DNA from: Prevotella sp.
GTDB lineage: Bacteria; Bacteroidota; Bacteroidia; Bacteroidales; Bacteroidaceae
Direction of reading: 5' to 3'
Assembly (NCBI GenBank): GCA_017619275.1
Contig: JAFZSR010000099.1
Span: forward strand, 1 to 41,790
DNA: 41,790 nucleotides
A program made the translations under genes and the position numbers. This document shows positions 32,232-40,994 of this stretch, one piece after another. Numbering within the stretch: the stretch's first letter is position 1; each line of letters starts with the position of its first letter. A model generated the notes under the pieces. The model made no database searches. It was not told the origin of the DNA and saw only the letters and a program-made list of their open reading frames with translations.

Positions 32232-34028
32232 TTATTGAATCTCCACCGAGAAGGGCAAGCGGGCCTGCAGACGGTTGCGCACTTGGTCTTGGCGCAGCTG
32301 CATGATGGGCTCGTAGAGGTCGCCCAAAGCCTGGCGCAGCTGGGTGTCGAGATAGCTGTCGGTGCGCTTCTCTTTGTTGAAGAGCTGCTCTATCCAACTG
32401 GTTTTGGCAGGATAGGCGGTGGAGTGATATTCTGTGAGATTGGCCAGCTCGGCGGCTTTCTTCACTGCGTCGTCGAGCGAGCCCAGCTGGTCCACCAGCT
32501 TGATGCCCAGGGCGTCGGTGGCCAACCACACGCGGCCCTGTGCAATCTCGTTCACCTGGTCGCGGGTCATGCCGCGCCCATCGGCCACGATGTCGAGGAA
32601 GTTAACGTATCCACGGTCGGTGTAGCCTTGCAGATAGCGCATCTCGTCGCTATTGTCCGAGCCAAAGATCAGGTTGGTCTCATAATCGGAGTATTTGTTG
32701 GTGGTGACGCCGTCCCAGGTGACGCCCAGCTTGTCGGTCACCAGCCCGCTGAAGTTGGGGATAAGTCCGAAGATGCCAATGCTGCCGGTGATGGTGGTAG
32801 GCTCGGCCACGATGTAGTTGGCGCCACAACTGATCATATAGCCTCCCGATGCGGCCAAGCCGCCCATCGACACCACCACGGGCTTCTTCAGCTTCAGCTG
32901 CTGTATGGCGTGCCATATCTGCTCAGAGGCTATGGCGCTGCCGCCGCCGCTGTTCACGCGCAGCACCACGGCCTTCACGTCGTCGTCCTCAGCCAGCTTC
33001 GTCAGGTCGTTAGCAGTGGTGCTGCCCACGATGTTGTGGCCGGTGGAGAGTCCGCTCACCAGTTCGTCGACAATCTCGCCATAGGCATAGTACACGGCCA
33101 CCTCGTCGCCCTTTTCCCTGACGCGCTTGGCGGGCTTCAGGTTGAGCATGTCGTCGAGCGACAGCTGGTTGATGTTGTCGTCATCGCCGATGCCCAGCTG
33201 GCGGCGCACCACCTGCTTCATCTGCTCGGGATAGAAGACGCGGTCGATAAGACCGGCCTTTAGGTAGTCGTCGACGGTGGCGAAGAGCATGATGCTGTCG
33301 TTGGCCAGCGCGTCCAGACGCTCGGCGCTCAGCTTGCGGCTGTCGGCCATCTGCTGTGTCCACTGCCCCCAGATGCCCTTCATGTAGGCCTCGCGCTGTT
33401 CGCGGTCCTCGGCGCTCATGTCCTTGCGGGTGACGCTCTCCACGTAACTCTTGTATTTGCCCACGCGGGCGGCCTGGTATTTCACGCCCAGCTTCTCGTA
33501 GAGGCCGGTGAGGTAGTAGCCCTTGGCGCCCATGCCCTTGAAGTCGATCATTCCCGTCTTGTTCAGGAAGAGCGAGTCGGCCACCGAGCTAATGTAGTAC
33601 GAGGCCTGCATCATCTCGTCGGCGTAGGCAAAGACCCACTTTCCGCTTTTCTTGAAGTCTTGCAGGGCGTTGCGTATCTGCTGGGCCGTGGCGGGCGAGT
33701 CGAAGGTGGCGGCGCCGCCCTCGATGTAGATGCCTTTGATGTTCTCCTCGTCGCGTGCCAAGCGTATGGCTTTCAGGATGTCGTCGAGGCCCAAGGCGTC
33801 CACGCCTGCCGTGCTGATGAGTGCAGCCAGCGGACCGGCATCGTCGGCGCGCTCGCTCACCGTTCCGTTCAGCTTCAGCACGAACACCGAGTTCTCGGCG
33901 GCCTTCACCTTAGAGTCGCCGCCCGACAGCATTCCCATGAAGGTGAGGGCTCCTAGCAGGAAGGCGATGATGGTCAATACGATGATGCCACATATCGTGG
34001 CCAGCATGTACTTGAAAAAGTCTTTCAT
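32232..34028 (-). CDS. sppA: Signal peptide peptidase SppA, 67-kDa type
   Basis: A 598-residue membrane serine protease that digests cleaved signal peptides. An N-terminal anchor (YMLATICGIIVLTIIAFLLGALTF) is followed by two tandem ClpP-like domains. The general-base Lys is K191 in ARVGKYKSYVESVTRKDMS, and the nucleophile Ser is S394 in GGLAASGGYMISCGANYIVA; both match the E. coli enzyme pattern of a split active site. The word LRVNSGGGSAIASEQIW precedes it (canonical VNSPGGS has Pro here). The start at 34028 was chosen because a -33/-7 promoter lies just upstream, ruling out the longer reading to 34103. It heads the lpxK-thiL-guaA gene run. Confidence 0.93.
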   Translation of the reverse strand: MKDFFKYMLATICGIIVLTIIAFLLGALTFMGMLSGGDSKVKAAENSVFVLKLNGTVSERADDAGPLAALISTAGVDALGLDDILKAIRLARDEENIKGIYIEGGAATFDSPATAQQIRNALQDFKKSGKWVFAYADEMMQASYYISSVADSLFLNKTGMIDFKGMGAKGYYLTGLYEKLGVKYQAARVGKYKSYVESVTRKDMSAEDREQREAYMKGIWGQWTQQMADSRKLSAERLDALANDSIMLFATVDDYLKAGLIDRVFYPEQMKQVVRRQLGIGDDDNINQLSLDDMLNLKPAKRVREKGDEVAVYYAYGEIVDELVSGLSTGHNIVGSTTANDLTKLAEDDDVKAVVLRVNSGGGSAIASEQIWHAIQQLKLKKPVVVSMGGLAASGGYMISCGANYIVAEPTTITGSIGIFGLIPNFSGLVTDKLGVTWDGVTTNKYSDYETNLIFGSDNSDEMRYLQGYTDRGYVNFLDIVADGRGMTRDQVNEIAQGRVWLATDALGIKLVDQLGSLDDAVKKAAELANLTEYHSTAYPAKTSWIEQLFNKEKRTDSYLDTQLRQALGDLYEPIMQLRQDQVRNRLQARLPFSVEIQ

Positions 34029-34064
34029 ATCCAGTTGAAATTTGTTGATGGTTGTTTTGGTTGG

Positions 34065-34095
34065 CAAAGTTACACATTTTATGCGAACTGACCAA
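34065..34095 (-). promoter_or_regulatory. Bacteroidota promoter for sppA
   Basis: On the minus strand, TTG at 34095-34093, a 20-nt spacer and TAACTTTG at 34072-34065. It lies 37 nt before the ATG at 34028 and may drive the whole sppA to guaA run, since no other -7 box was seen in the gaps of that run. Confidence 0.65.
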
Positions 34096-34117
34096 AAATG
34101 CAAGCCTAATTTTTGTT

Positions 34118-35278
34118 TCAGTTCACTCTCACCACGACCTGCGTAGGAAACATATACGCTGGGTCGCCACGCTCAGCGAGGGTGTTTCGCAGCGTCGAGG
34201 CATGGCGTTTCGCTTTTCCTTTGAAGAGCGTTCTTCCTTGATGTACAATCTTTACCGGCTTGTCGAGGTCGGCCATCTCATCGTTGAGGCCGATGGTGAG
34301 TTCCGTATAGTCGCAGCGCAGGATGTTGATGGTGTTGCCCTGCAACTCGGCCCGCACCTCCTTGCCTCTGGCCAGTTCTTCCTTGGGGGCGGTAAGCCAG
34401 TAGAAGTGTTGGTGCAGTTCCTCTTCCTGTCGCCAAACAATCTTGGTGGGGTAGGGGTTGCGTTCATGACGGGCCATCCACTCCACGGCTGCGGCATCTT
34501 CCAAGTCCATCCAATGGCCTTTCCCTTTCACGATGTGGCCTTCGAAGATGTAGCCGTCGGCATCGGCGCGATGCAGGGAGTCCATCTCGTTGATGCGCTC
34601 CTGGCATCGCTTGTTGCGGTCGTAGGCGGCATCCTGCTCGCCGCACCAAATCATGAATGGCGTGTTGCGCAGGTTCAGCAGTGACACGTCGCCCGGGTGG
34701 CCAGCCATCATCGATGCTGCAGCCCACGTGTCGGCCATTCGCGGGGCCATTCGCCACACGGCGTCGCCTCCAGCCGAATAGCCCATGAGGTACACTTTGT
34801 TGGGGTTGACGTTGAAGCAAGCCACTGCCATCTGGATGATGCGCCTGTAGAAGTCGTCAATCCCGCCAATGAAATGCATGTTCCATGCGTCGACGGGTGC
34901 TCTTGGGCACAGATACACGCTGTTGGCGGGATGGTAGAGCCGCCACTGGTTCTGCCATTGGCTGTCGTTCAGCGCTTTCGGCGCGCCGCCACCGCCGTGC
35001 AGCGAGATGAAGAGTGCACGGCCGTCGGCGGGTTCGTCGCCTATCAACTCCGAGTGCAGGGGCATGGTCAGCGTGTCGATTTGCAGCCTTTGGGAGGCCA
35101 GCGTCTCGGCAAAGGCCGTGCGCAGGGAGTCCTTCCAGGCTTCCTTCAGCATGGCGGCCATCTGCTGGGACGCTTGCGCCGACAGCGCACGCTCACTTTT
35201 GTCTTTGGCATAGATGCCCGTCGGCATCACCAGCAGTATTACTGCCAGCCACCATCGAAATATCATATTGAACTTCAT
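34118..35278 (-). CDS. Exported alpha/beta-hydrolase (esterase-like)
   Basis: A 386-residue protein with signal peptide MKFNMIFRWWLAVILLVMPTGIYA. An oxyanion-type HGGGG is at 94-98 and the nucleophile elbow GYSAGGD is at 167-172 (S168). The likely acid is in WCGEQDAAYDRN and the His in VKGKGHWMD, completing a triad order typical of feruloyl- or polyhydroxybutyrate-depolymerase-like esterases. The C-terminal 100 residues (TKIVWRQEEELHQHFYWL) form an extra beta-rich domain. The substrate is unknown. The start at 35278 fits the signal peptide. It appears monocistronic and is followed by the sppA promoter. Confidence 0.82.
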   Translation of the reverse strand: MKFNMIFRWWLAVILLVMPTGIYAKDKSERALSAQASQQMAAMLKEAWKDSLRTAFAETLASQRLQIDTLTMPLHSELIGDEPADGRALFISLHGGGGAPKALNDSQWQNQWRLYHPANSVYLCPRAPVDAWNMHFIGGIDDFYRRIIQMAVACFNVNPNKVYLMGYSAGGDAVWRMAPRMADTWAAASMMAGHPGDVSLLNLRNTPFMIWCGEQDAAYDRNKRCQERINEMDSLHRADADGYIFEGHIVKGKGHWMDLEDAAAVEWMARHERNPYPTKIVWRQEEELHQHFYWLTAPKEELARGKEVRAELQGNTINILRCDYTELTIGLNDEMADLDKPVKIVHQGRTLFKGKAKRHASTLRNTLAERGDPAYMFPTQVVVRVN

Positions 35279-35363
35279 GTTGGAAGATATAATCATATAG
35301 GTTGTACAAGTTAGTGTGCCCATTTATTGAACAACAAATGCCGCGCTTCCTACTTGGCGCCTG

Positions 35364-35371
35364 CAAAATTA
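35364..35371 (-). promoter_or_regulatory. -7 box (TAATTTTG) for the alpha/beta-hydrolase gene
   Basis: TAATTTTG on the minus strand, 86-93 nt before the ATG at 35278. No matching -33 was found. The 465-nt gap 35279-35743 otherwise holds repeat copy 4, a LacI-like palindrome and the amylase -7 box. Confidence 0.5.
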
Positions 35372-35460
35372 TGAAGAAAATAATTATTTCGCGTACACTC
35401 CCGACTAAACTATGTTAAATGCGCTCGTTTTAGGAAACAGCAATGGCTGTTTTTCAGCCG

Positions 35461-35546
35461 GGTAACGCCCTTCAAAATTTCGGTAACGACTTTTTTAAAA
35501 AAGGTAACGCTTTTTTAAAAAATCTCGTACGAGATTTTTTGGGCGC
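35461..35546. repeat. AT-rich CGTACG palindrome with 21-bp-spaced words, copy 4 (inverted orientation)
   Basis: GGTAACG begins at 35461, 35482 and 35503, exactly 21 bp apart, and the palindrome A6-TCTCGTACGAGA-T6 follows at 35517-35540, then GGGCGCC. Read on the minus strand this is the same order and the same spacing as copies 1 to 3. The block lies between the hydrolase and amylase promoters. Confidence 0.87.
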
Positions 35547-35630
35547 CTATCATCTGCCTTTTTAGGGGAATTCTTATACTACTTTTTCTGTTCGTGAATA
35601 AATGATAGATGCAGTAGAAACCGCCTATAC

Positions 35631-35642
35631 GCAAACGTTTGC
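35631..35642. promoter_or_regulatory. LacI/MalR-like operator palindrome upstream of the amylase
   Basis: GCAAACGTTTGC is a perfect 12-bp palindrome with central CG, extended by TA and AT at the edges. This is the type of half-site arrangement read by LacI-family regulators, and it is close to maltose-regulator (MalR) operators described in Gram-positive bacteria. It lies about 60 bp upstream of the amylase -7 box, a position more often linked to activation. No regulator gene is in the window. Confidence 0.5.
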
Positions 35643-35697
35643 ATAGCCAAAGTTTTAGATTGTTGAAAAAATGTCTTCGTATTTTTCAAAGAATAAG

Positions 35698-35705
35698 TAT
35701 TTTTG
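35698..35705 (+). promoter_or_regulatory. -7 box (TATTTTTG) for the alpha-amylase
   Basis: TATTTTTG lies 39-46 nt before the amylase ATG at 35744. The -33 position holds CTT, a weak match, which would fit a promoter needing an activator. Confidence 0.55.
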
Positions 35706-35743
35706 CAAGATAATTCAAAACCTATTTATTATATGTAAATATT

Positions 35744-38700
35744 ATGAAGAGACTATTTACTTCTATCATGATGTGTTTGGCCAGTATCTGCATGATGGCA
35801 CAAGGCTGGCCGGCAAACTATGGCGGCGTGATGCTGCAAGGGTTCTATTGGGACTATTATGATGATGCTGACTGGGGCACATGGAATGCACTGAAAGGTC
35901 AGGCAAACGACCTTGAGGGCTACATCGACCTGATTTGGGTGCCCAACTCTGCACGTACAAAGAACGATTATTGTGTGGAACATGCTGCGACCGAAGGCAA
36001 TGGGTGGCTGAAGGACATGGGCTACATGCCTTGTTGGTGGCTGAACCACGACAACACTATCTTTGGCGATACTGAAGATCTGAAATCGATGATCAACACC
36101 TATAAAGAAAAAGGTATCGGCATCATCGAGGACGTGGTGATTAACCACAAGAATGGACAAAACGACTGGTGCGACTTCCCCAACGAGGAAGTGATAGTTG
36201 GCGATAAAACCTACAAACTGAACTGGTCGCTGGCAGACATCTGCAGGAATGATAACGGCGGATATGTTAGTACGATGTTTGACGTTACGGGTGCTTACGA
36301 TACAGGCGATGATTTCGACGGCTGTCGCGACCTAGATCATACTGGTGCCAACGTGCAGCAGAACGTCAAGACCTACCTCGACTATCTGCAGAAGGAGCTG
36401 GGTTATGCTGGCTTCCGCTACGACATGGTGAAGGGCTACGGTCCTCAGTATGTTGGTATTTACAATGCATACGCCAAGCCCACTTTCTCTGTTGGTGAGT
36501 TTTGGGACAACTGGGACGGAGTTACATGGTGGATCAACGGCACCAAGCAGAACGGAGTCGTTCAGTCGGCAGCTTTCGACTTCCCCTTGAAATTCTTAAT
36601 CAACAATGCCTTTACGGGGGACTTCAATCAAAGTGCCCTGAACACGCAGGGTATGGCTGGCAGTTCTGAATACCAGCGCTACTCAGTCACATTCGTCGAT
36701 AACCACGACACCTATCGCGACGGCTCTTGCATGAGCAACACAAGCCATGTGTTGGCTGCCAATGCCTTTATCCTGGCCATGCCTGGCACACCCTGCATCT
36801 TCCTGCCCCACTGGAAGATGTACAAAAAAGCGCTCAAGAAGATGATTGTTGCTCGCAAGGCTGCTGGCATAACTAACCAGAGCAGTTTCAAGAAGTTGGA
36901 CATGGAGGGTGGCATCGGCTTTGAGGTGGATGGCACCAACGGCAACAAGGTGCTGGTCACGCTGGGATATGTTACGGGCGGCATTCCGTCAGGGTATAAA
37001 GTGGTGGTGTCAGGAGATGCCGTGAACCACGATTTCTGTTTCTACGTCAACGAAGGCCTTGAGGTGCCTGAAATCAATGAACCCGAAGAGCAGAACTCCA
37101 TCCGCGTATATCTTGCACAAACAGATAATATTATGAACTCCAGTCTTCACGTATGGAATAATAATGGTAATCTAACAGGACAATGGGGTGCTGCGACACA
37201 GAATATTGGTTATCTGCTTACAGATGCTGGATCGAAAGACATGTATCCTGCAGGAACGGCGTATATTAATGGCCAAGCATGGTACTACGTCACCTTCCCA
37301 AATCAGGAAAAAATAAATTTGGTTTTGCACAATCAAGATGGGCAAACAGCTGATATTGTAGACATCACTACTGACATATTCCTCTCTTATGCAGGAGGAT
37401 CAAATTGTACTGATCTTACTTCAAGCTTTGCAGGTTATCCGCAGGCTTGGTATGAAGAGGGGGAGATATGCGCCTTCTTTGTTGATGATGCCAATTGGGG
37501 AAATATACATGCCTGGGCATGGCGGGGAAATGACAATTATACAGGAGGCAACTGGCCAGGCCAAGCTTGTACTTTTCTTGGTTACAATGAATTTGGTGGA
37601 AAGATTTACAAGTGGACCTATACGGGAGATCAGACAACTGTTCCCGAGAAGATTATCTTTAACAAAGGCAGCAATGAGAAACAGACCGCAGACTGTGACT
37701 TCAAAAACGGTGCATGGTACAACACTTCTAATATAGGAGAAAACAAGTCGCCTGTTAGCACTGCTGTTGCGCCCAGCACGGAAATCTCCATTGCCGCATT
37801 GGGTAATCCCACTACAGCCACCAACTGGAACGGTAAGAGTGAGAAAGTGGCTGAGAATACTGGAGACGAAATGTCGAAGGCGTTCTCATTGGCTGCTGGC
37901 AACTACATCGTCCAAGCTATCGTGCGCGGCACGAATGGCGGTAGCGTAATGCTCACAGCTAACAATAATACTGCTTCGGTAGGCTTGACGGGACTCGACG
38001 GTGCTTCTTCCACGGTTCAAACCAACGGCATCATAGAGAAATACGCTACGGGAGCCAATAACGGTTGGCAGAAAGTTGAAGTGGCCTTCACGCTGGACAA
38101 TGCCGAGAAAGTGACGGTAACGCTGTCCTCCGCTGCCTCCACTTGGCAGCTGGGTGCCCTGAAGGTGCTGCCCGGCACCACCATGACCAAGGCTACTACG
38201 GGCGTTGATTTGGCCAACAACACCTTTGTTGACGTGAGGGGCACTAACGACTTCAGCTTCTTTGAGCGCGGAGAAAATCCGAATGCCCTCATCAAGGCTG
38301 CGGCTGGCACGCTGCCTGCCCTGTTGCCCTATAACGTGATAGTGGATGGCACCTGCGCCAACTTGAATCTGACCGATGACAACTTTAGCTTTAAGAGCAA
38401 CGAGGTCTTTACTGCAATGGCTGTAAGTTACGACCGCCAATTCACCGAGGGGCAAAGCTCCACCATCTGTCTGCCCTTCGCACTTACTGCCGACGAAGCA
38501 GAGGATGCAGGCACGTTCTGGGCTCTGGGCAGTTATGACTCAACAACAGGAAACATCAACTTCGTAAAGGTGGAAGAACCTGCTGCTAACACACCCTATA
38601 TCTTCGTGGCAAAAGCAAATGGCAGGCCATTCGCTTCGATGTCAGGCAAGGTGGTACCCGCCTCTTCACTGGAGCCGGTGACGAAAGGTAACATCAGCTT

Positions 38701-39034
38701 TGTTGGTGTTAACGAGCGTAAGGCCCTAAAGTCGGAGGCCCAAGGCACAACCTACTACGGCTTTAGCGGTAATGCATTCGTTAAGGTAGGCACTAATAAG
38801 GGAGCAAACATCAATCCCTTCCGCGCCTATCTGCAGACTGCCTCTCCGCTGCAAGCCCGTATGGCTGTAACGTTCGATGGTGAGGACGACGGCATGATGG
38901 GTGTTCAGGATGTGACTCCCGCTCAGGAGCATGTGAAGCAGCAGCCCGTCTACAACCTGGGAGGACAGCGAATGAAGACGCCCCAGAAGAAGGGACTCTA
39001 CATCATTGGCGGCAAGAAATATTTTGTGAAATGA
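35744..39034 (+). CDS. Secreted multi-module GH13 alpha-amylase with type IX sorting-like C-terminus
   Basis: A 1096-residue starch-degrading enzyme with signal peptide MKRLFTSIMMCLASICMMAQ. The GH13 barrel covers about 25-440: region I DVVINH (130-135), nucleophile D227 in GFRYDMVKGYG, acid/base E252 in VGEFWDN, and D322 in FVDNHDT. Two consecutive starch-binding modules similar to CBM26 follow (about 452-545, IRVYLAQTDNIMNSSLHVW; about 573-660, ICAFFVDDANWGNIHAWAW). After them come a beta-sandwich-like region (about 675-815), a further domain, and a C-terminal tail PVYNLGGQRMKTPQKKGLYI ending GGKKYFVK, typical of Prevotella type IX cargo. It should act at the cell surface or outside. The module part is visibly more AT-rich than the rest. 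Confidence 0.94.
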   Translation: MKRLFTSIMMCLASICMMAQGWPANYGGVMLQGFYWDYYDDADWGTWNALKGQANDLEGYIDLIWVPNSARTKNDYCVEHAATEGNGWLKDMGYMPCWWLNHDNTIFGDTEDLKSMINTYKEKGIGIIEDVVINHKNGQNDWCDFPNEEVIVGDKTYKLNWSLADICRNDNGGYVSTMFDVTGAYDTGDDFDGCRDLDHTGANVQQNVKTYLDYLQKELGYAGFRYDMVKGYGPQYVGIYNAYAKPTFSVGEFWDNWDGVTWWINGTKQNGVVQSAAFDFPLKFLINNAFTGDFNQSALNTQGMAGSSEYQRYSVTFVDNHDTYRDGSCMSNTSHVLAANAFILAMPGTPCIFLPHWKMYKKALKKMIVARKAAGITNQSSFKKLDMEGGIGFEVDGTNGNKVLVTLGYVTGGIPSGYKVVVSGDAVNHDFCFYVNEGLEVPEINEPEEQNSIRVYLAQTDNIMNSSLHVWNNNGNLTGQWGAATQNIGYLLTDAGSKDMYPAGTAYINGQAWYYVTFPNQEKINLVLHNQDGQTADIVDITTDIFLSYAGGSNCTDLTSSFAGYPQAWYEEGEICAFFVDDANWGNIHAWAWRGNDNYTGGNWPGQACTFLGYNEFGGKIYKWTYTGDQTTVPEKIIFNKGSNEKQTADCDFKNGAWYNTSNIGENKSPVSTAVAPSTEISIAALGNPTTATNWNGKSEKVAENTGDEMSKAFSLAAGNYIVQAIVRGTNGGSVMLTANNNTASVGLTGLDGASSTVQTNGIIEKYATGANNGWQKVEVAFTLDNAEKVTVTLSSAASTWQLGALKVLPGTTMTKATTGVDLANNTFVDVRGTNDFSFFERGENPNALIKAAAGTLPALLPYNVIVDGTCANLNLTDDNFSFKSNEVFTAMAVSYDRQFTEGQSSTICLPFALTADEAEDAGTFWALGSYDSTTGNINFVKVEEPAANTPYIFVAKANGRPFASMSGKVVPASSLEPVTKGNISFVGVNERKALKSEAQGTTYYGFSGNAFVKVGTNKGANINPFRAYLQTASPLQARMAVTFDGEDDGMMGVQDVTPAQEHVKQQPVYNLGGQRMKTPQKKGLYIIGGKKYFVK

Positions 39035-39049
39035 TAAACCATACGAATT

Positions 39050-39196
39050 ATGAATAAGAAAAATTATATGTCTCCAAACACCGAGATTGTTTATTTGAGG
39101 GCTAAGCATTGTCTGTTGGGTATCTCTGCAGAAAACTCGATGAATGTAAATGCCAAAAATGCGTCTTCAATAGATGACGGCAGTGACTTGGATTAG
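39050..39196 (+). CDS. Small 48-residue ORF downstream of the amylase
   Basis: ATG at 39050, 15 bp after the amylase stop, opens a 48-residue frame beginning MNKKNYMSPNTEIVYLRAKH and ending NASSIDDGSDLD, closed by TAG at 39194-39196. Small proteins starting KKNYMxPxxEVVxL with a hydrophobic LLGIS-like middle and acidic end are common in Prevotella and Bacteroides and have no known function. The position suggests co-transcription with the amylase. Confidence 0.6.
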   Translation: MNKKNYMSPNTEIVYLRAKHCLLGISAENSMNVNAKNASSIDDGSDLD

Positions 39197-39286
39197 CCTC
39201 GGCTCAGATAAAAACAGAAAGTTTAGGCGTAACTCCCTCATGATAGGCAGTGCTCCATAGCTTTTAGTACTATAAATACAAAGACG

Positions 39287-40906
39287 ATGAAACACTATTT
39301 GAAGACACTGGAGGACACCATCCGTCGACAATGGGTTCAGAAAGCGCTCTGTGACTACGAGGGAGACTCCTTTACGTATGCAGATGTGGCGAAAAGCATC
39401 GAGCAGTTTCGGATTTTCCTTGCTGAGGCTGGTATCACCAAGCGCAGCAAGATAGCCATCTGTGCGCGGAACTGTGCACGCTGGGCTATGACGTTCTGGG
39501 ACATCAACGTCAACGAATGTGTGGCGGTTCCGCTCCTGGCTGATTTCCATCCCAACAGCATCTGCACTTTCACGCACCACTCCGACAGCGTGTTGCTTTT
39601 CACCGACAAGGATATATGGGAAAAGCTTCATCCTGGGCAGATGCCCAATCTCAAGGCCGCCATCAACGTGAAGGACGGATCGATGCTCTGGCATCGCGAT
39701 GAGAAGGTGGCCAAGGCATGGGAGCGGCGCGAGAAAGTCTACGCGGCGAAGCATCCCAAGGGACTCAAGCGAGAGCAGATTTCGTTTCCCACGGACAATA
39801 TGGACAAGCTGGCCATCATCAACTACACGTCGGGAACCACCGGCAACCCCAAAGGCGTGATGCTCACCTACGGCGCCATTTCAGACACCGATGAGTTCAG
39901 CAACAGCCATTTCCCCAACCAGCCCGGCGAGACCATCGTCTCCATGCTCCCCATGGCTCACATGTACGGACTGGCCATCGAGTTCATCCATCCCAATGTG
40001 GACGGCGTGACGGTCTATTTCCTTGGCAAGACGCCCTCGCCCTCGACGCTTCTCAAAGCCATGAAGAAGGTGAAGCCCTATATGGTGGTCACGGTGCCGC
40101 TTGTGATGGAAAAGGTGTATGCCAATGCCATCAAGCCTGCGCTCGACAAGATGAAGTGGCTGATGGTCGTGCCACAAGCCCGGAAAGGGATTTACAGGTT
40201 GGCCCGGAAAAAGGTGTTGGCAGCCTTTGGCGGGCAGGTGCGTGGCTTCATCATGGGCGGCGCAGCCCTGAAGCCCGAGGTGGAAGACTGTTTCACCAAG
40301 ATACGTCTGCCCTATACCGTGGGCTATGGGATGACCGAAGCCTGCCCCCTGCTGGGGTGGGAGTGGTGTACGGAGTTCGTGCCCGGTTCGTGCGGCAAAC
40401 CCGTGCACGACCTTCGCATCAATTCCGAAGATCCAATGAACGTCCCTGGGGAGATACAAGTTCGCGGCAACAACATCACCATTGGTTATTACAAGAATCC
40501 CGAAGCCAATGCTGCCGCGTTTACCGACGATGGATGGTTCCGCACAGGCGACCTGGGCTTGATTGATGGAGAGAACAACATTTTCATTCGCGGCCGCATC
40601 AAGTCAATGATTCTGAACTCTTCTGGGCAAAACATCTATCCCGAAGAGTTGGAGGCCGTGCTGTCGGGCTGCCCCTACGTGAGCGAATCGCTGGTGGTGG
40701 AGCGCAAAGGAAAGCTGGTTGCCCTGGTCTATCCCGAGATACCCGACGACCTGGACGAGCAGACACGGTCGAAGATTCCGGAGCTTATCCGTGCCACCGC
40801 CAACAAGTCGCTTCCTGTCTACAGCAAGATCAATGAAGTGCAACTCGTTGACACGCCTTTTGAGAAGACGCCGAAGATGAGCATCAAGCGCTATTTGTAT
40901 CGGTAG
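39287..40906 (+). CDS. AMP-forming acyl-CoA synthetase (long-chain fatty acid ligase-like)
   Basis: A 539-residue ANL-superfamily adenylate-forming enzyme. The P-loop YTSGTTGNPKG is at 180-190. Later motifs are MLPMAHMYGLAIEF, GYGMTEACPLLGW (A5), GWFRTGDLGLID (A8) and the C-terminal FEKTPKMSIKRYLYR with the catalytic Lys. It resembles FadD-type fatty-acyl-CoA ligases, but the exact acid is unknown. Residues about 130-165 form a basic, helical linker. It lies 90 bp after the small ORF. No TAnnTTTG box is seen directly upstream, so it may be read from the amylase promoter or an unrecognised one. Confidence 0.9.
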   Translation: MKHYLKTLEDTIRRQWVQKALCDYEGDSFTYADVAKSIEQFRIFLAEAGITKRSKIAICARNCARWAMTFWDINVNECVAVPLLADFHPNSICTFTHHSDSVLLFTDKDIWEKLHPGQMPNLKAAINVKDGSMLWHRDEKVAKAWERREKVYAAKHPKGLKREQISFPTDNMDKLAIINYTSGTTGNPKGVMLTYGAISDTDEFSNSHFPNQPGETIVSMLPMAHMYGLAIEFIHPNVDGVTVYFLGKTPSPSTLLKAMKKVKPYMVVTVPLVMEKVYANAIKPALDKMKWLMVVPQARKGIYRLARKKVLAAFGGQVRGFIMGGAALKPEVEDCFTKIRLPYTVGYGMTEACPLLGWEWCTEFVPGSCGKPVHDLRINSEDPMNVPGEIQVRGNNITIGYYKNPEANAAAFTDDGWFRTGDLGLIDGENNIFIRGRIKSMILNSSGQNIYPEELEAVLSGCPYVSESLVVERKGKLVALVYPEIPDDLDEQTRSKIPELIRATANKSLPVYSKINEVQLVDTPFEKTPKMSIKRYLYR

Positions 40907-40961
40907 GCCCGCTTGTATCAAAAAAACTTTCGGTTTTCGTGCAAGATTTAAGCGTTTCGGC

Positions 40962-40979
40962 GTTTCTATTTGTAGAAAC
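40962..40979. other. Small hairpin before the lipocalin-like gene
   Basis: GTTTCTA (40962-40968) and TAGAAAC (40973-40979) form a perfect 7-bp stem with a 4-nt loop. It lies 16 nt before the ATG at 40995 and could be part of the leader or of the preceding 3' end. Confidence 0.45.
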
Positions 40980-40994
40980 ATTTAGAAAAAAGCT

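Noticed and set aside
35671-35862. Small open frame overlapping the amylase start
   Set aside because: It is out of frame with the amylase, whose signal peptide and domain are clear, and it has no support of its own.
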